In this document: positions 50,856 through 58,744 of the stretch, one piece after another | Layout: the number at the start of each line of letters is the position of its first letter | Position numbering within the stretch: the stretch's first letter is position 1 | From: Ferruginibacter albus | Lineage (GTDB): Bacteria > Bacteroidota > Bacteroidia > Chitinophagales > Chitinophagaceae | DNA length: 64,000 bases | Direction of reading: 5' to 3' | Assembly (NCBI RefSeq): GCF_020042285.1 | Contig: NZ_CP083388.1 | Span: 3,126,001-3,190,000, forward strand | Notes under the pieces: generated by a model | Databases searched by the model: none | What the model was told of the DNA's origin: nothing | The model's input: the letters and a program-made list of their open reading frames with translations, nothing else | Translations under genes and position numbers: made by a program

Positions 50856-53800
50856 TTAAAAAGTAACATTTAATGAAATGATAAAAGACTTTTGTGCAGG
50901 AGTAGTATAATATGCTACGTTAGGAGATAAGTTTTTATCAATATCATTATTATCAGCTCCTCCTTGTCCCTGGAAATCTCTGATAACTTCCGGATCACCA
51001 TTAGGATATTTACTAAAGGTTAAAAGATTATTTGCCGACACAGAAACACTTGCATCTTTAATAAAAGATCTCAGCAATACAGCTTTAGGAATGCGATAAG
51101 CGAAGGTGATCTGCTTCATTCTTATATAACTTCCGTCATGCAAAAACATTGTGGAGTTAAATTGATATTTGCTTACTACGCCTGGATACTCCGTAATATC
51201 ATCTACCAGCTTAGGATATTTAGCAATATCTCCGGGTTTGGTCCATCTGTCAGTAAAATCTGTTCTAAAATTATCCCAATTGTTAAATGAAACTCCTGCA
51301 AATTGTTCCTTACCGGAACCGTCGTAAATATTACCTCCAATTACATAAGTAAACAAGGTAGATACGCTGAAGTTTTTATATGCAAAAGAGCTATTGAATC
51401 CTCCATAGTAATCAGGCTGAACTGAGCCATCGGGTACACGGTAGTCAAGAGAATAAGTTTTTGTTTGTTTGCCATTTTGATCCAACCAAATTGGCAAGCC
51501 ATCAGCAGGGTCAACTCCATAGTAACGAACTAAATAATTAATCCCGATTGGATAACCAACCTGCAGTCTTGTATCGTTGAAAGATGCAGCAGATGTAACA
51601 TCAGGACTTACAGGGAATGCCAAGACTCTATTATCGTTCTTAGCGATATTTCCACCAACTGTCCATTTGATATTCTTAGTGTTTATTATTTTAAAATCTG
51701 CACTAAACTCAAGCCCTTCATTTTTTATTTGTGAGCCATTCAAATTTCTCCAACCACCATTGAAACCTGTAGATGTTTGTGTTCCAACATAAAATAGAAT
51801 ATCTGAAGATAATTTATGGTAATACGCAATTTCACCTGTCAGCCTGTTATTAAATAATCCATACTCCAACGCCACATCAGCATTTTTAAGTTTTTCCCAA
51901 TGAAGATCAGGATTGCCGGGTGCATTATTGTAAAGTGTAGCGTTGCCCAAATAAGGCACACCTCCTGCTCTATAATCAGGATAATAACGGCCAGCAGGGT
52001 AATTAGAGTTACCTACTTCTCCATAGCTTGCCCTTAGTTTAAGAAAATTGATACTCCTGCTATTTTTTAGAAAAGCTTCATCGCTAATTATCCAAGCTGC
52101 AGAAACAGCAGGGAAGAAACCATGCCTGGAGTTTTGACCGAATTTTGAAGAACCATCCTCACGCAATGTTACCTGCAATAAATACTTGCTTAATAGACTA
52201 TAATTAAGACGACCAAAGAAACTGTTGAATGTCCACGAATCATAAGGAACACCTTGCTTTACTATACCTCCATTAGCCAAAAGATCTGCCTTTCTTGCTT
52301 CATAAGCAGAAGGAATTTCCCAATAAGGCTGACTGGAACTTTGTGAAATAGTTCCAACATAGTTATAAATTTTAGCTTCCTGTTCCTCATTACCCACAAG
52401 GAAGGTGAACTTGTGCTTATCCTTTATATTTAAATTATAAGTAGCAGTAAAAGTAGCTGTCCAGTTATCTCCAAAATAAGGAGAACCGCTGGTATAACCG
52501 GAATCTACCGGGAACAAAGTGTTTTCACCATGATTGTACTTATTATCTTTAAAATAATAATTAACAGTATTGATATCTTCGATAGAACCAACGCCTTTCA
52601 GAATTAAATTTTTTATTGGTTGAAATTCAACTGTTAAGCCTCCTGTTAAACGCCTTGCATATTCTCTTTGCTGTTGCCTTGCCTGATCACGAACAGGGTT
52701 TGATGTGGCTGAAGTATAAACTCCAACAGAATCATAAACAGAATAGATGGGTAGCGCTGACGACATTGCTTTTATCAGCGTTCCTTGTTGCTGCTCATTA
52801 ATCCCATTATTATAACCGGAAGTAAGAGATATCTTTAGTTTTTTACTTGCAGTATAATCTAAGTTAAATCTTCCCGATACTCTTGTGTAACTATTATTGA
52901 CAATATAGCCTTCGTCTTTACCGTAAGTAAAATTGGCAAATGCTTTTAGCTTTTTTCCGCCAACATTCATAGAGAGATTGTGTTCATTGATAATACCCGT
53001 ACGAGTTACCAGGTCCCACCAATCAGTGTTGGTTGTTTGAGCCTTAGATAAAGAAACACCATTGGGAAGAGGTGCATAACCTGTATTACCGCTGTTAACC
53101 CAGGCTTCCTGTCTTAATTGCAACCATTCAGGACCATCAACAAAATCAGGCTTTTCTGTGTATGTATCTAATCCCCATTTATTGCTGTAAGTAAATGTCA
53201 ATTTACCGGATTTACCTCGTTTAGTAGTAATAAGTATAACACCATTGGCACCTCTTGAACCATAAATCCCCGTTGCACCTGCATCTTTTAAAATTTCTAT
53301 AGATTCAATATCATTAGGATTGATAGATGCCAAAGGGTTTTCATTAGCTCCATTACTTGCGCCCACAACAAAGTTGTCGTTAAAAATGGGAATACCATCC
53401 AACACATACAAGGGATCGCCACTAGATGCTAATGATGCTGTACCTCTGATACGTACTACAGATCCGGAACCTGCTAAACCATTACCGGTTATTACCTGCA
53501 CACCAGGAGCTTTACCTTGCAGACTTGCTTCAATACTTTGAACAGGAGCACTATTGATCTGTTCACTTGTTACTTTAGAAATAGCACCCGTTACTTCTTT
53601 CTTCTTCTGTGAGCCGTAACCGATTACCACAACTTCATCTAAAGAAGAACTTACAGCTACCAAACTAATATTTAAAGCTCCGGCACCAATTGGCACTGTT
53701 TGAGCAGTATAACCAACCGATGTAATAGTTAATGAAGTTGCCGTTGCAGGAACATTCGCAATTGAAAAACTGCCATCAGCGGCAGTTGGTGCTGCCAATT

Positions 53801-53951
53801 TTGTTCCTTTTACACTAACGGTAACATTTGATAAGGGAGCGCCCGTTTTTGAATCGGTTACCTTTCCTGAAACGGTTTTGTTTTGAGCCATGCTATAAGA
53901 GATGCCGGCAAGCCAAACAATCGTTAACAGAAGCAGTCGTTTTACATTCAT
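50856..53951 (-). CDS. susC: SusC/RagA-family TonB-dependent outer-membrane transporter
   Basis: 1031 residues with a signal peptide ending at SMAQ (about 22). Domains in order: a carboxypeptidase-regulatory-like domain (about 25-105, VSGKVTDSKTGAPLSNVTVS), a TonB-contact/SusC motif (LDEVVVIGYGSQKKKEVTGA), the plug (LYVLDGIPIFNDNF, IEILKDAGATGIYGSRGANG) and the beta-barrel to the end (KSFIISLNVTF). It imports maltodextrin-like oligosaccharides using TonB energy. First gene of the sus operon; operator site 3 lies 310 bp upstream. Confidence 0.97.
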   Translation of the reverse strand: MNVKRLLLLTIVWLAGISYSMAQNKTVSGKVTDSKTGAPLSNVTVSVKGTKLAAPTAADGSFSIANVPATATSLTITSVGYTAQTVPIGAGALNISLVAVSSSLDEVVVIGYGSQKKKEVTGAISKVTSEQINSAPVQSIEASLQGKAPGVQVITGNGLAGSGSVVRIRGTASLASSGDPLYVLDGIPIFNDNFVVGASNGANENPLASINPNDIESIEILKDAGATGIYGSRGANGVILITTKRGKSGKLTFTYSNKWGLDTYTEKPDFVDGPEWLQLRQEAWVNSGNTGYAPLPNGVSLSKAQTTNTDWWDLVTRTGIINEHNLSMNVGGKKLKAFANFTYGKDEGYIVNNSYTRVSGRFNLDYTASKKLKISLTSGYNNGINEQQQGTLIKAMSSALPIYSVYDSVGVYTSATSNPVRDQARQQQREYARRLTGGLTVEFQPIKNLILKGVGSIEDINTVNYYFKDNKYNHGENTLFPVDSGYTSGSPYFGDNWTATFTATYNLNIKDKHKFTFLVGNEEQEAKIYNYVGTISQSSSQPYWEIPSAYEARKADLLANGGIVKQGVPYDSWTFNSFFGRLNYSLLSKYLLQVTLREDGSSKFGQNSRHGFFPAVSAAWIISDEAFLKNSRSINFLKLRASYGEVGNSNYPAGRYYPDYRAGGVPYLGNATLYNNAPGNPDLHWEKLKNADVALEYGLFNNRLTGEIAYYHKLSSDILFYVGTQTSTGFNGGWRNLNGSQIKNEGLEFSADFKIINTKNIKWTVGGNIAKNDNRVLAFPVSPDVTSAASFNDTRLQVGYPIGINYLVRYYGVDPADGLPIWLDQNGKQTKTYSLDYRVPDGSVQPDYYGGFNSSFAYKNFSVSTLFTYVIGGNIYDGSGKEQFAGVSFNNWDNFRTDFTDRWTKPGDIAKYPKLVDDITEYPGVVSKYQFNSTMFLHDGSYIRMKQITFAYRIPKAVLLRSFIKDASVSVSANNLLTFSKYPNGDPEVIRDFQGQGGADNNDIDKNLSPNVAYYTTPAQKSFIISLNVTF

Positions 53952-54423
53952 ACTTTATAGTTTACATTGTTTTAGATAATTCACAATCATCAAATAAATA
54001 TATAAGAGACCCTGGTTATTAAATCCGGTACGGGCAATAATTTGACTTGCATCAAGCTATTGTTGTACATTTTATTAATTCCGTTGAATTTTCCTTTTAT
54101 CTATTGTGAAAATATGGGCGAAAGGCTGAACAGTCTTTGGGCTTAGTAAACCTTTAGGGGAAGCAAAGCAGCAGTCAATTCCCATATAGCTTTAATCAAT
54201 CGTTTATTAAATATAGTGAATTAAAAATAAAAAGTTAAAATTATTTCTGATGCAATGTTCGTGTAAATTTTACACATTAGCAAAAAATATTTATTTTTTG
54301 CTCAAATAGCCACGCCGGAATGGAAATACCATTTCCTTCAAAAAGCCAGCTGCCCATTATTTAAACATACGATGAATGAGAATTTAATTCTTTGTAAAAT
54401 ATATTTATAAAAGGCTTAAAATA
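53952..54423. other. 472-bp intergenic region before susC
   Basis: The region separates susC from the upstream SusA-like amylase gene. It contains palindrome site 3 (54261-54277) and no other gene. It is AT-rich. No clean TAnnTTTG box was found for susC, so its start of transcription is unclear. A long 5' leader of about 250-300 bases is possible. Confidence 0.6.
54261..54277 (-). promoter_or_regulatory. palindromic operator candidate, site 3 (upstream of susC)
   Basis: CGTGTA-AATTT-TACACA; eleven of twelve arm bases are symmetric. It shares the arm sequence and five-base spacer with sites 1, 2 and 4. It lies between the end of the SusA-like gene and the susC start. Confidence 0.6.
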
Positions 54424-56274
54424 CTAATCTTCCAGCTGTAAAATCAGCATTGCTTTTGGAGTTATCGTAAAATTGTCTCCTAAATTCTTCTCAGTCAGAA
54501 CATCTATTGCTTTGGTAAAACTGCCTGCTCTTTCAGCGTATTTATTTTTAAGGTCGATATTTTTTTCTTTATCAGAAGTGTTCATTATACACATTATAGT
54601 CTGTTTAGCATCGTATCGGAAATACACATACAACCCGTCTTCAGGTAAATATTGCATCATCTTGCCTGTTTTTAATGCGGATGATGTTCTGCGGAAATTA
54701 GCCAGCTTTTTAACGTAGTTAAAAATGGAATCTTCCTTTTGCGTTCTTCCGGAGGATGAAAATTTATTTACAGTATCTTCTTTCCAACCGCCTTTAAAAT
54801 CGAGCCGTACATTACCGTCAGGGTTAGTAAAGCCGGTCATTAGTATTTCATCTCCATAATACAGCTCAGGAATTCCTCTAAAAGTAAATAGCCAGGCTAA
54901 AGCCATTTTGTACTTATTAATATCCTCTCCTACTACTGAATAAAACCTGGGCAAATCGTGATTGTCCAAAAATATCACTTCATTCATCGGGTTTTTATAA
55001 ACAAAATCCTGCGCAGCAGTAGTATATAATTTGTTTACGCCTTCTGTCCAACCGAAATTTTCATTTACCGCAGGCTGAATGCCGTAAAACAAACATTGAA
55101 AATCTGTTGTGCCTTGCAGGTTGCTTTTGAATGGGATGTTATAATTATTCTGGCAAAAATAACTTTGGTTAGGAACGCCATGCACCCAGGTTTCACCAAA
55201 CATCGTCATCTTAGGATATTCATCAGTCAACGCTTTGTTACAGCGATTCATAAACTCAAGATCGTTATAGATGTATGTGTCAATACGCCATCCATCTATT
55301 CCAAACTCTTCTACACACCAAATAGCGTGTTGAATTAAAAAGTTAGCTACATACGGATTACTTTGGTTTATATCCGGCATTTGGTGAGTGAACCATCCAT
55401 CACTTGTTACTTTTTTATCGATAGTTGCTGCGTAGGGATCAAACAAGGTTTGATCTTTATAAGATGTTTGTGTATACTTTGGCCATTGATGTACCCAATC
55501 TTTAAACGGCATATCCCGATAAAAAATATTTTCAATTCCAACATGATTATATACCGCATCCTGTATCAATTTCATTCCATGTTGATGCAAAGAATCACTT
55601 AGTTTTTTGTATGCTTCTTCGCCTCCTAAGCGTGGATCGATTTTATATTCATTGGTGAATGCATAACCATGCTCTGTTCTGTTAGGCATATCATTTTCTA
55701 AAACCGGTGTCATCCAAAGAGTAGTAACACCTAAGTCCTGCAAATAATCTAAATGATTTATTACACCCTGCATATCACCGCCGTGACGAAGAAAGATAGA
55801 ATCCCGGTTTAGCGATTGATCTCTCATGCCTGGAATTTTATCATTGTTATAATCACCATTGCTAAATCGATCAGGCATTAATAAATAAATAAAATCGGAT
55901 GAGGTAACCCCTTGCGCAAAAGCTGTTCCTCTTCCTTTTCTTCTTTCTTTTAGTTGATATTTTAAAGTATAAGATGAAGATGAGTTTTTAATGTAGATAT
56001 TTTTATACCCGGCTTTAGCCGTTGGAGCGATTTCAATATCGACAAATAAATAATGGTTGTTTTCGGGCTTATAGATTTTACCAATTTTTATATCGCTGCT
56101 GCCGGAAGTAACTTGTGTAGTTGCTGTTGTTAATCCCTCAGCTTTGCGAAGCATTAGCTGGATTTTATTTGTTTTCATTCCTGCCCACCAGTGAGTAGGA
56201 TATACATCGATAGATTGAGCATTTATTAATAAAATAGAGAATAGCGAACAGAGAAGGAATACTACTTTCTTCAT
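54424..56274 (-). CDS. SusA-like GH13 amylase/neopullulanase (cyclomaltodextrinase type)
   Basis: 616 residues from the ATG at 56274 (MKKVVFLLCSLFSILLINAQ signal peptide); the TTG at 56295 is not favoured. An N-terminal cyclomaltodextrinase-like beta domain (about 20-110, IDVYPTHWWAGMKTNKIQLM) comes first. The barrel has DGWRIDTYIY (nucleophile, about 329), MFGETWVHG (acid, about 358) and FLDNHDLPRF (about 437). A C-terminal beta domain follows. This is the build of Bacteroides SusA-type periplasmic neopullulanases, which shorten imported maltodextrins. Operator site 4 lies 27 bases before the ATG. Confidence 0.93.
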   Translation of the reverse strand: MKKVVFLLCSLFSILLINAQSIDVYPTHWWAGMKTNKIQLMLRKAEGLTTATTQVTSGSSDIKIGKIYKPENNHYLFVDIEIAPTAKAGYKNIYIKNSSSSYTLKYQLKERRKGRGTAFAQGVTSSDFIYLLMPDRFSNGDYNNDKIPGMRDQSLNRDSIFLRHGGDMQGVINHLDYLQDLGVTTLWMTPVLENDMPNRTEHGYAFTNEYKIDPRLGGEEAYKKLSDSLHQHGMKLIQDAVYNHVGIENIFYRDMPFKDWVHQWPKYTQTSYKDQTLFDPYAATIDKKVTSDGWFTHQMPDINQSNPYVANFLIQHAIWCVEEFGIDGWRIDTYIYNDLEFMNRCNKALTDEYPKMTMFGETWVHGVPNQSYFCQNNYNIPFKSNLQGTTDFQCLFYGIQPAVNENFGWTEGVNKLYTTAAQDFVYKNPMNEVIFLDNHDLPRFYSVVGEDINKYKMALAWLFTFRGIPELYYGDEILMTGFTNPDGNVRLDFKGGWKEDTVNKFSSSGRTQKEDSIFNYVKKLANFRRTSSALKTGKMMQYLPEDGLYVYFRYDAKQTIMCIMNTSDKEKNIDLKNKYAERAGSFTKAIDVLTEKNLGDNFTITPKAMLILQLED

Positions 56275-56300
56275 GTGGCAAAATTTATATGGCAATGAAT

Positions 56301-56317
56301 TGTGTATTTTTTACACA
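56301..56317 (-). promoter_or_regulatory. palindromic operator candidate, site 4 (SusA-like amylase promoter)
   Basis: TGTGTATTTTTTACACA, identical to site 1 over all 17 bases. It ends 27 bases before the ATG at 56274. A near-consensus -7 box (AAATTTTG, minus strand) lies between the site and the start codon, so the mRNA would have almost no leader. Confidence 0.65.
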
Positions 56318-56337
56318 GTAGTAAATGTACAATATTA

Positions 56338-56421
56338 TTTCACACAAAGCGAACAACGAATACTAAGAAACAAAGAATAAAACCGTTGTAAACTTTGTTT
56401 TCTTTGCCTCATTGTGTGAAA
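56338..56421. repeat. imperfect inverted repeat between the Nudix regulator and the SusA-like gene
   Basis: TTTCACACAA (56338-56347) and TTGTGTGAAA (56412-56421) are perfect inverted arms. Inside them AACAACG pairs with CGTTGT and AAACAAAG with CTTTGTTT. The CACAAAG-rich wording recalls repeats common between genes in this phylum. It may end the regulator transcript or be a repeat remnant. Confidence 0.5.
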
Positions 56422-56429
56422 CGGTAACG

Positions 56430-57176
56430 CTAAAAGTCAATGGTAAACCACTGCTTCTTATTGCGTTCGTACTTTTTGAAGTTGAACTTGTATAATTTAC
56501 CCGGTCTATGAGGCACGTCTTCTTCCATTTCGCCGGTATCAATAAGGAAGTCCATAGAGAAGAATTTTTTGCGGAAGTTTCTTCTATCCAGTTTTACCCC
56601 GAGGATAGCTTCATATAAATTTTGTAATTCACGGAGAGAAAATTTATCAGGCAGGAGGTTCAATCCCAATGGATGTTCCTGTATCATCTTTTGTAACCAG
56701 GTATAGCAGGCGTCTATGATCTGCTTATGATCGAATGCCATATCCTGTAAATTATTTACAGGATGCCAATGCAATTCGTTGTCGGTAATTTTTAATTGAT
56801 GATGGCGAATATCTAGCAGAGATGCATAAGCGATGGTAATTACTCTACCGCCGGGATGACGCTGAGGGTTGCTGAAAGCTTTTACCTGTTCCAAAAAAAC
56901 ATCCGTCATTCCTGTTCTTTCAAATAATACACGATCAGCGGCGTCATCTAATTCCTCATCTACTTTTACAATATCACCGAGTAAAGACCATTTATCTTTG
57001 TATGCTTCAATATCACTGCGTATCAATAAAACTTTCAACTCATTTTCTACAAAACCAAAAATTGCACAATCTACTGTAATAGCAGCTTTAGGATAACTAT
57101 CTACCAGCTTTTTAGGACTCTTAATTAAAGCAATTTTTTTGCTTCCGTTAAGATATTGTTCCTTATTGTTCTTCAT
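56430..57176 (-). CDS. Nudix-domain transcriptional regulator (NrtR/AraR type)
   Basis: 248 residues. A Nudix domain (about 30-165) is followed by a winged-helix domain (about 172-235: LPDKFSLRELQNLYEAILGV, RRNFRKKFFSMDFLIDTGEM, RPGKLYKFNF), the build of NrtR-family regulators. The Nudix box (67-90) is degenerate: RVLFERTG stands where active enzymes have RExxEExG. Two catalytic glutamates are lost, so it should sense a ligand and not hydrolyse it. Relatives control NAD, arabinose or other sugar genes. Here it stands next to alpha-glucan genes carrying a shared palindrome, so control of that locus is inferred. It has its own strong promoter. Confidence 0.9.
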   Translation of the reverse strand: MKNNKEQYLNGSKKIALIKSPKKLVDSYPKAAITVDCAIFGFVENELKVLLIRSDIEAYKDKWSLLGDIVKVDEELDDAADRVLFERTGMTDVFLEQVKAFSNPQRHPGGRVITIAYASLLDIRHHQLKITDNELHWHPVNNLQDMAFDHKQIIDACYTWLQKMIQEHPLGLNLLPDKFSLRELQNLYEAILGVKLDRRNFRKKFFSMDFLIDTGEMEEDVPHRPGKLYKFNFKKYERNKKQWFTIDF

Positions 57177-57210
57177 AATTTCTGTTTGTGCAGTAGTCGA
57201 AATGGGTGAG

Positions 57211-57241
57211 CAAAGATATTAACAAGTGTCACTTTTGCAAA
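57211..57241 (-). promoter_or_regulatory. consensus promoter of the Nudix regulator
   Basis: On the minus strand TTTG (57238-57241), exactly 19 bases, then TATCTTTG (57211-57218), a textbook Bacteroidota promoter. The spacer contains an 11-base palindrome, AAGTG-A-CACTT (57224-57234), a possible autoregulatory site unlike the TGTGTA palindrome. Confidence 0.7.
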
Positions 57242-57259
57242 TGTTATTTATTTTTTGCG

Positions 57260-57778
57260 CTACCCGATATAAATATCCAGCAGACCATCCGGAAGAGCTA
57301 CATATATTTTACGATTCTTTTTATCGATCTTTTCTAATGAATCTTCGTGCAAAGGAATGAGTACTTCTTTATCATTTATTGAAAGGGTGCACAATATTTG
57401 ATGTGGTTGTTCTATCACTTCCAATATCTTTCCTAAATCGTTTTTTCCATCAATTAAATTATAGCCGAGAAATGAGATGGGGGCGGACTTAGAGGAATAT
57501 TTAGTAAAGTCCTCTTCCAGTAACCATACTTCTTTTGCTACTAACTTTTTGGCGGTTTCTTTTGTATCAAAACCTTCTATAATTATGTATAGCTCTTCGT
57601 CGTTTTTTATTTTGGTTGATTGGATGAAGTAGGGCAAAAAGTTATTGGTTCCTTCTTCAACGAAAAAATGTTCTAACCCTTTAAGAGAAGTTTTTTTACC
57701 GAGATTATGTTTTAATATGAGCTCGCCTTTGAAACCAAAGGTGGCTACGAGTTTTCCTATTTTGAAATATTCAGACAT
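57260..57778 (-). CDS. rimM: ribosome maturation factor RimM
   Basis: 172 residues. The N-terminal RimM domain reads FKIGKLVATFGFKGELILKH and IIIEGFDTKETAKKLVAKEV. The C-terminal PRC-barrel follows (FLGYNLIDGKNDLGKILEVI, EVLIPLHEDSLEKIDKKNRK, ALPDGLLDIYI). It helps mature the 30S head by binding S19. rpsP lies upstream on the same strand but 388 bp away and behind a terminator, so rimM probably has its own start of transcription. That spacing is loose for an rpsP-rimM pair. Confidence 0.95.
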   Translation of the reverse strand: MSEYFKIGKLVATFGFKGELILKHNLGKKTSLKGLEHFFVEEGTNNFLPYFIQSTKIKNDEELYIIIEGFDTKETAKKLVAKEVWLLEEDFTKYSSKSAPISFLGYNLIDGKNDLGKILEVIEQPHQILCTLSINDKEVLIPLHEDSLEKIDKKNRKIYVALPDGLLDIYIG

Positions 57779-57812
57779 TGGTTAATTAATAATGATTTTG
57801 TTAATCTCTTAT

Positions 57813-57880
57813 GTTACTTTTTTTGCGGAAAAAAAGTAACCAAAAAAGCCGCCGACAAACGATGACAGCCCGTTTGTCGG
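57813..57880. repeat. tandem perfect hairpins upstream of rimM
   Basis: First hairpin: GTTACTTTTTTT (57813-57824) with AAAAAAAGTAAC (57829-57840), loop GCGG. Second: CCGACAAACG (57852-57861) with CGTTTGTCGG (57871-57880), loop of nine. Sequences of the GTTACTTTTTT...AAGTAACCAAAAAAGC kind recur between genes in Bacteroidota. Likely a repeat element; possibly a structured leader or terminator. Confidence 0.6.
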
Positions 57881-58024
57881 TTGGTTCCCTGATTAAGCTT
57901 TTGTACTACTGTAAACTGTGCTTCAGTAATTCTATTCTTAGATTTAAAGACTTGGCTATTATTGAACATGCTTTAAACCCTGCGGCTTTGCGTGAAACAA
58001 CTACGCTTTAATTAAAGCTCAATA

Positions 58025-58090
58025 GTAGCAACACCGATGAACGAAATGTGACACAACGATGTTCAATAGCAGCACTGCGGCCAGTATCAC
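58025..58090 (-). repeat. dispersed intergenic repeat, copy 6 (divergent)
   Basis: On the minus strand, TTGAACATCGTTGTGTCACA matches the left half of the family. The right half departs (TTTCGTTCATCGGTGTT) before ending in CTACTATTGAGC, like the right end of copy 7. It is probably a decayed or rearranged copy. Confidence 0.5.
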
Positions 58091-58106
58091 AATTAAAAAT
58101 AAAAAA

Positions 58107-58130
58107 AGTCCTGTTATGAAAACAGGACTT
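58107..58130 (-). terminator. hairpin terminator of rpsP
   Basis: AAGTCCTGTT (58107-58116) pairs perfectly with AACAGGACTT (58121-58130); on the minus strand a T-run follows. It separates rpsP from rimM. Confidence 0.85.
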
Positions 58131-58166
58131 GAATGAATTAACTCAACAGGGTTGATATAAAAAATT

Positions 58167-58631
58167 TTATTCTTCTGTTTTTGTTTCTTCGGCAGCTGGT
58201 GCTGCAGGTGCTTCAGTTCTAACCTTTTTTACAAACGGTTGATTGCGGCTATCAATACGTGCTTTTTTGTGAGCAGTTTGACGCTTTGCAACCTGTGCAT
58301 CGTGTTCAGCACTCCAGGATGTAAACTTGATCATTGCAGCTGCTTCATCAAACAAGCCAAGGCTAACACCACGTAAAAGGTGTTTTAAATACAATACGCC
58401 TTTGAAAGAAAGGATACGACGAACTGTGTCGGTAGGTTGAGCACCTTTGTGCAACCAATCCAATGCTTTTTGACGATCAATCTGAATTGTCGCCGGAACG
58501 GTTAGCGGATTGTAAGTTCCAAGTTTTTGAATGAATTTTCCGTCGCGTGGGCTACGGGCATCTGCTACAACGATAAAGTAGAATGGTCTTTTCTTTGAAC
58601 CATGGCGTTGCAGTCTCATTTTAACAGCCAT
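58167..58631 (-). CDS. rpsP: 30S ribosomal protein S16
   Basis: 154 residues. The S16 core is clear in the first 80 ([40 protein letters not shown]). A helical extension follows, with a basic part ([20 protein letters not shown]) and an Ala/Glu-rich end ([14 protein letters not shown]). The S16 of E. coli is about 82 residues; long C-terminal tails are common in Bacteroidota. It has a near-consensus promoter and a strong terminator. Confidence 0.97.
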   Translation of the reverse strand: MAVKMRLQRHGSKKRPFYFIVVADARSPRDGKFIQKLGTYNPLTVPATIQIDRQKALDWLHKGAQPTDTVRRILSFKGVLYLKHLLRGVSLGLFDEAAAMIKFTSWSAEHDAQVAKRQTAHKKARIDSRNQPFVKKVRTEAPAAPAAEETKTEE

Positions 58632-58697
58632 AAAAAATAGACATTTTTTGGGGTTGTGAATAATTGGGGTTTCTAATATTCCTTAAAAAAGGAAATG

Positions 58698-58729
58698 CGA
58701 AGATAACTTCCTGAAACTGAAATTCCAAA
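58698..58729 (-). promoter_or_regulatory. predicted promoter of rpsP
   Basis: On the minus strand TTTG (58726-58729), 20 bases, then TATCTTCG (58698-58705), one base off the -7 consensus. The rpsP ATG is 67 bases downstream. Confidence 0.5.
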
Positions 58730-58744
58730 AATTTGAATAGCGAT

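Larger units (their letters stand above)
57779..58166. other. 388-bp intergenic region between rimM and rpsP, filled with repeats
   Basis: The region holds two perfect hairpins in tandem (57813-57880), a divergent dispersed repeat copy (58025-58090) and the rpsP terminator (58107-58130). A 66-codon open frame at 57811-58011 runs through the hairpins and is judged spurious. No other gene is seen. Confidence 0.7.

Noticed and set aside
57811-58011. 66-codon open frame in the rimM-rpsP gap
   Set aside because: It runs through two perfect hairpins and repeat sequence, has no recognisable protein pattern, and is on the strand opposite to both neighbours.
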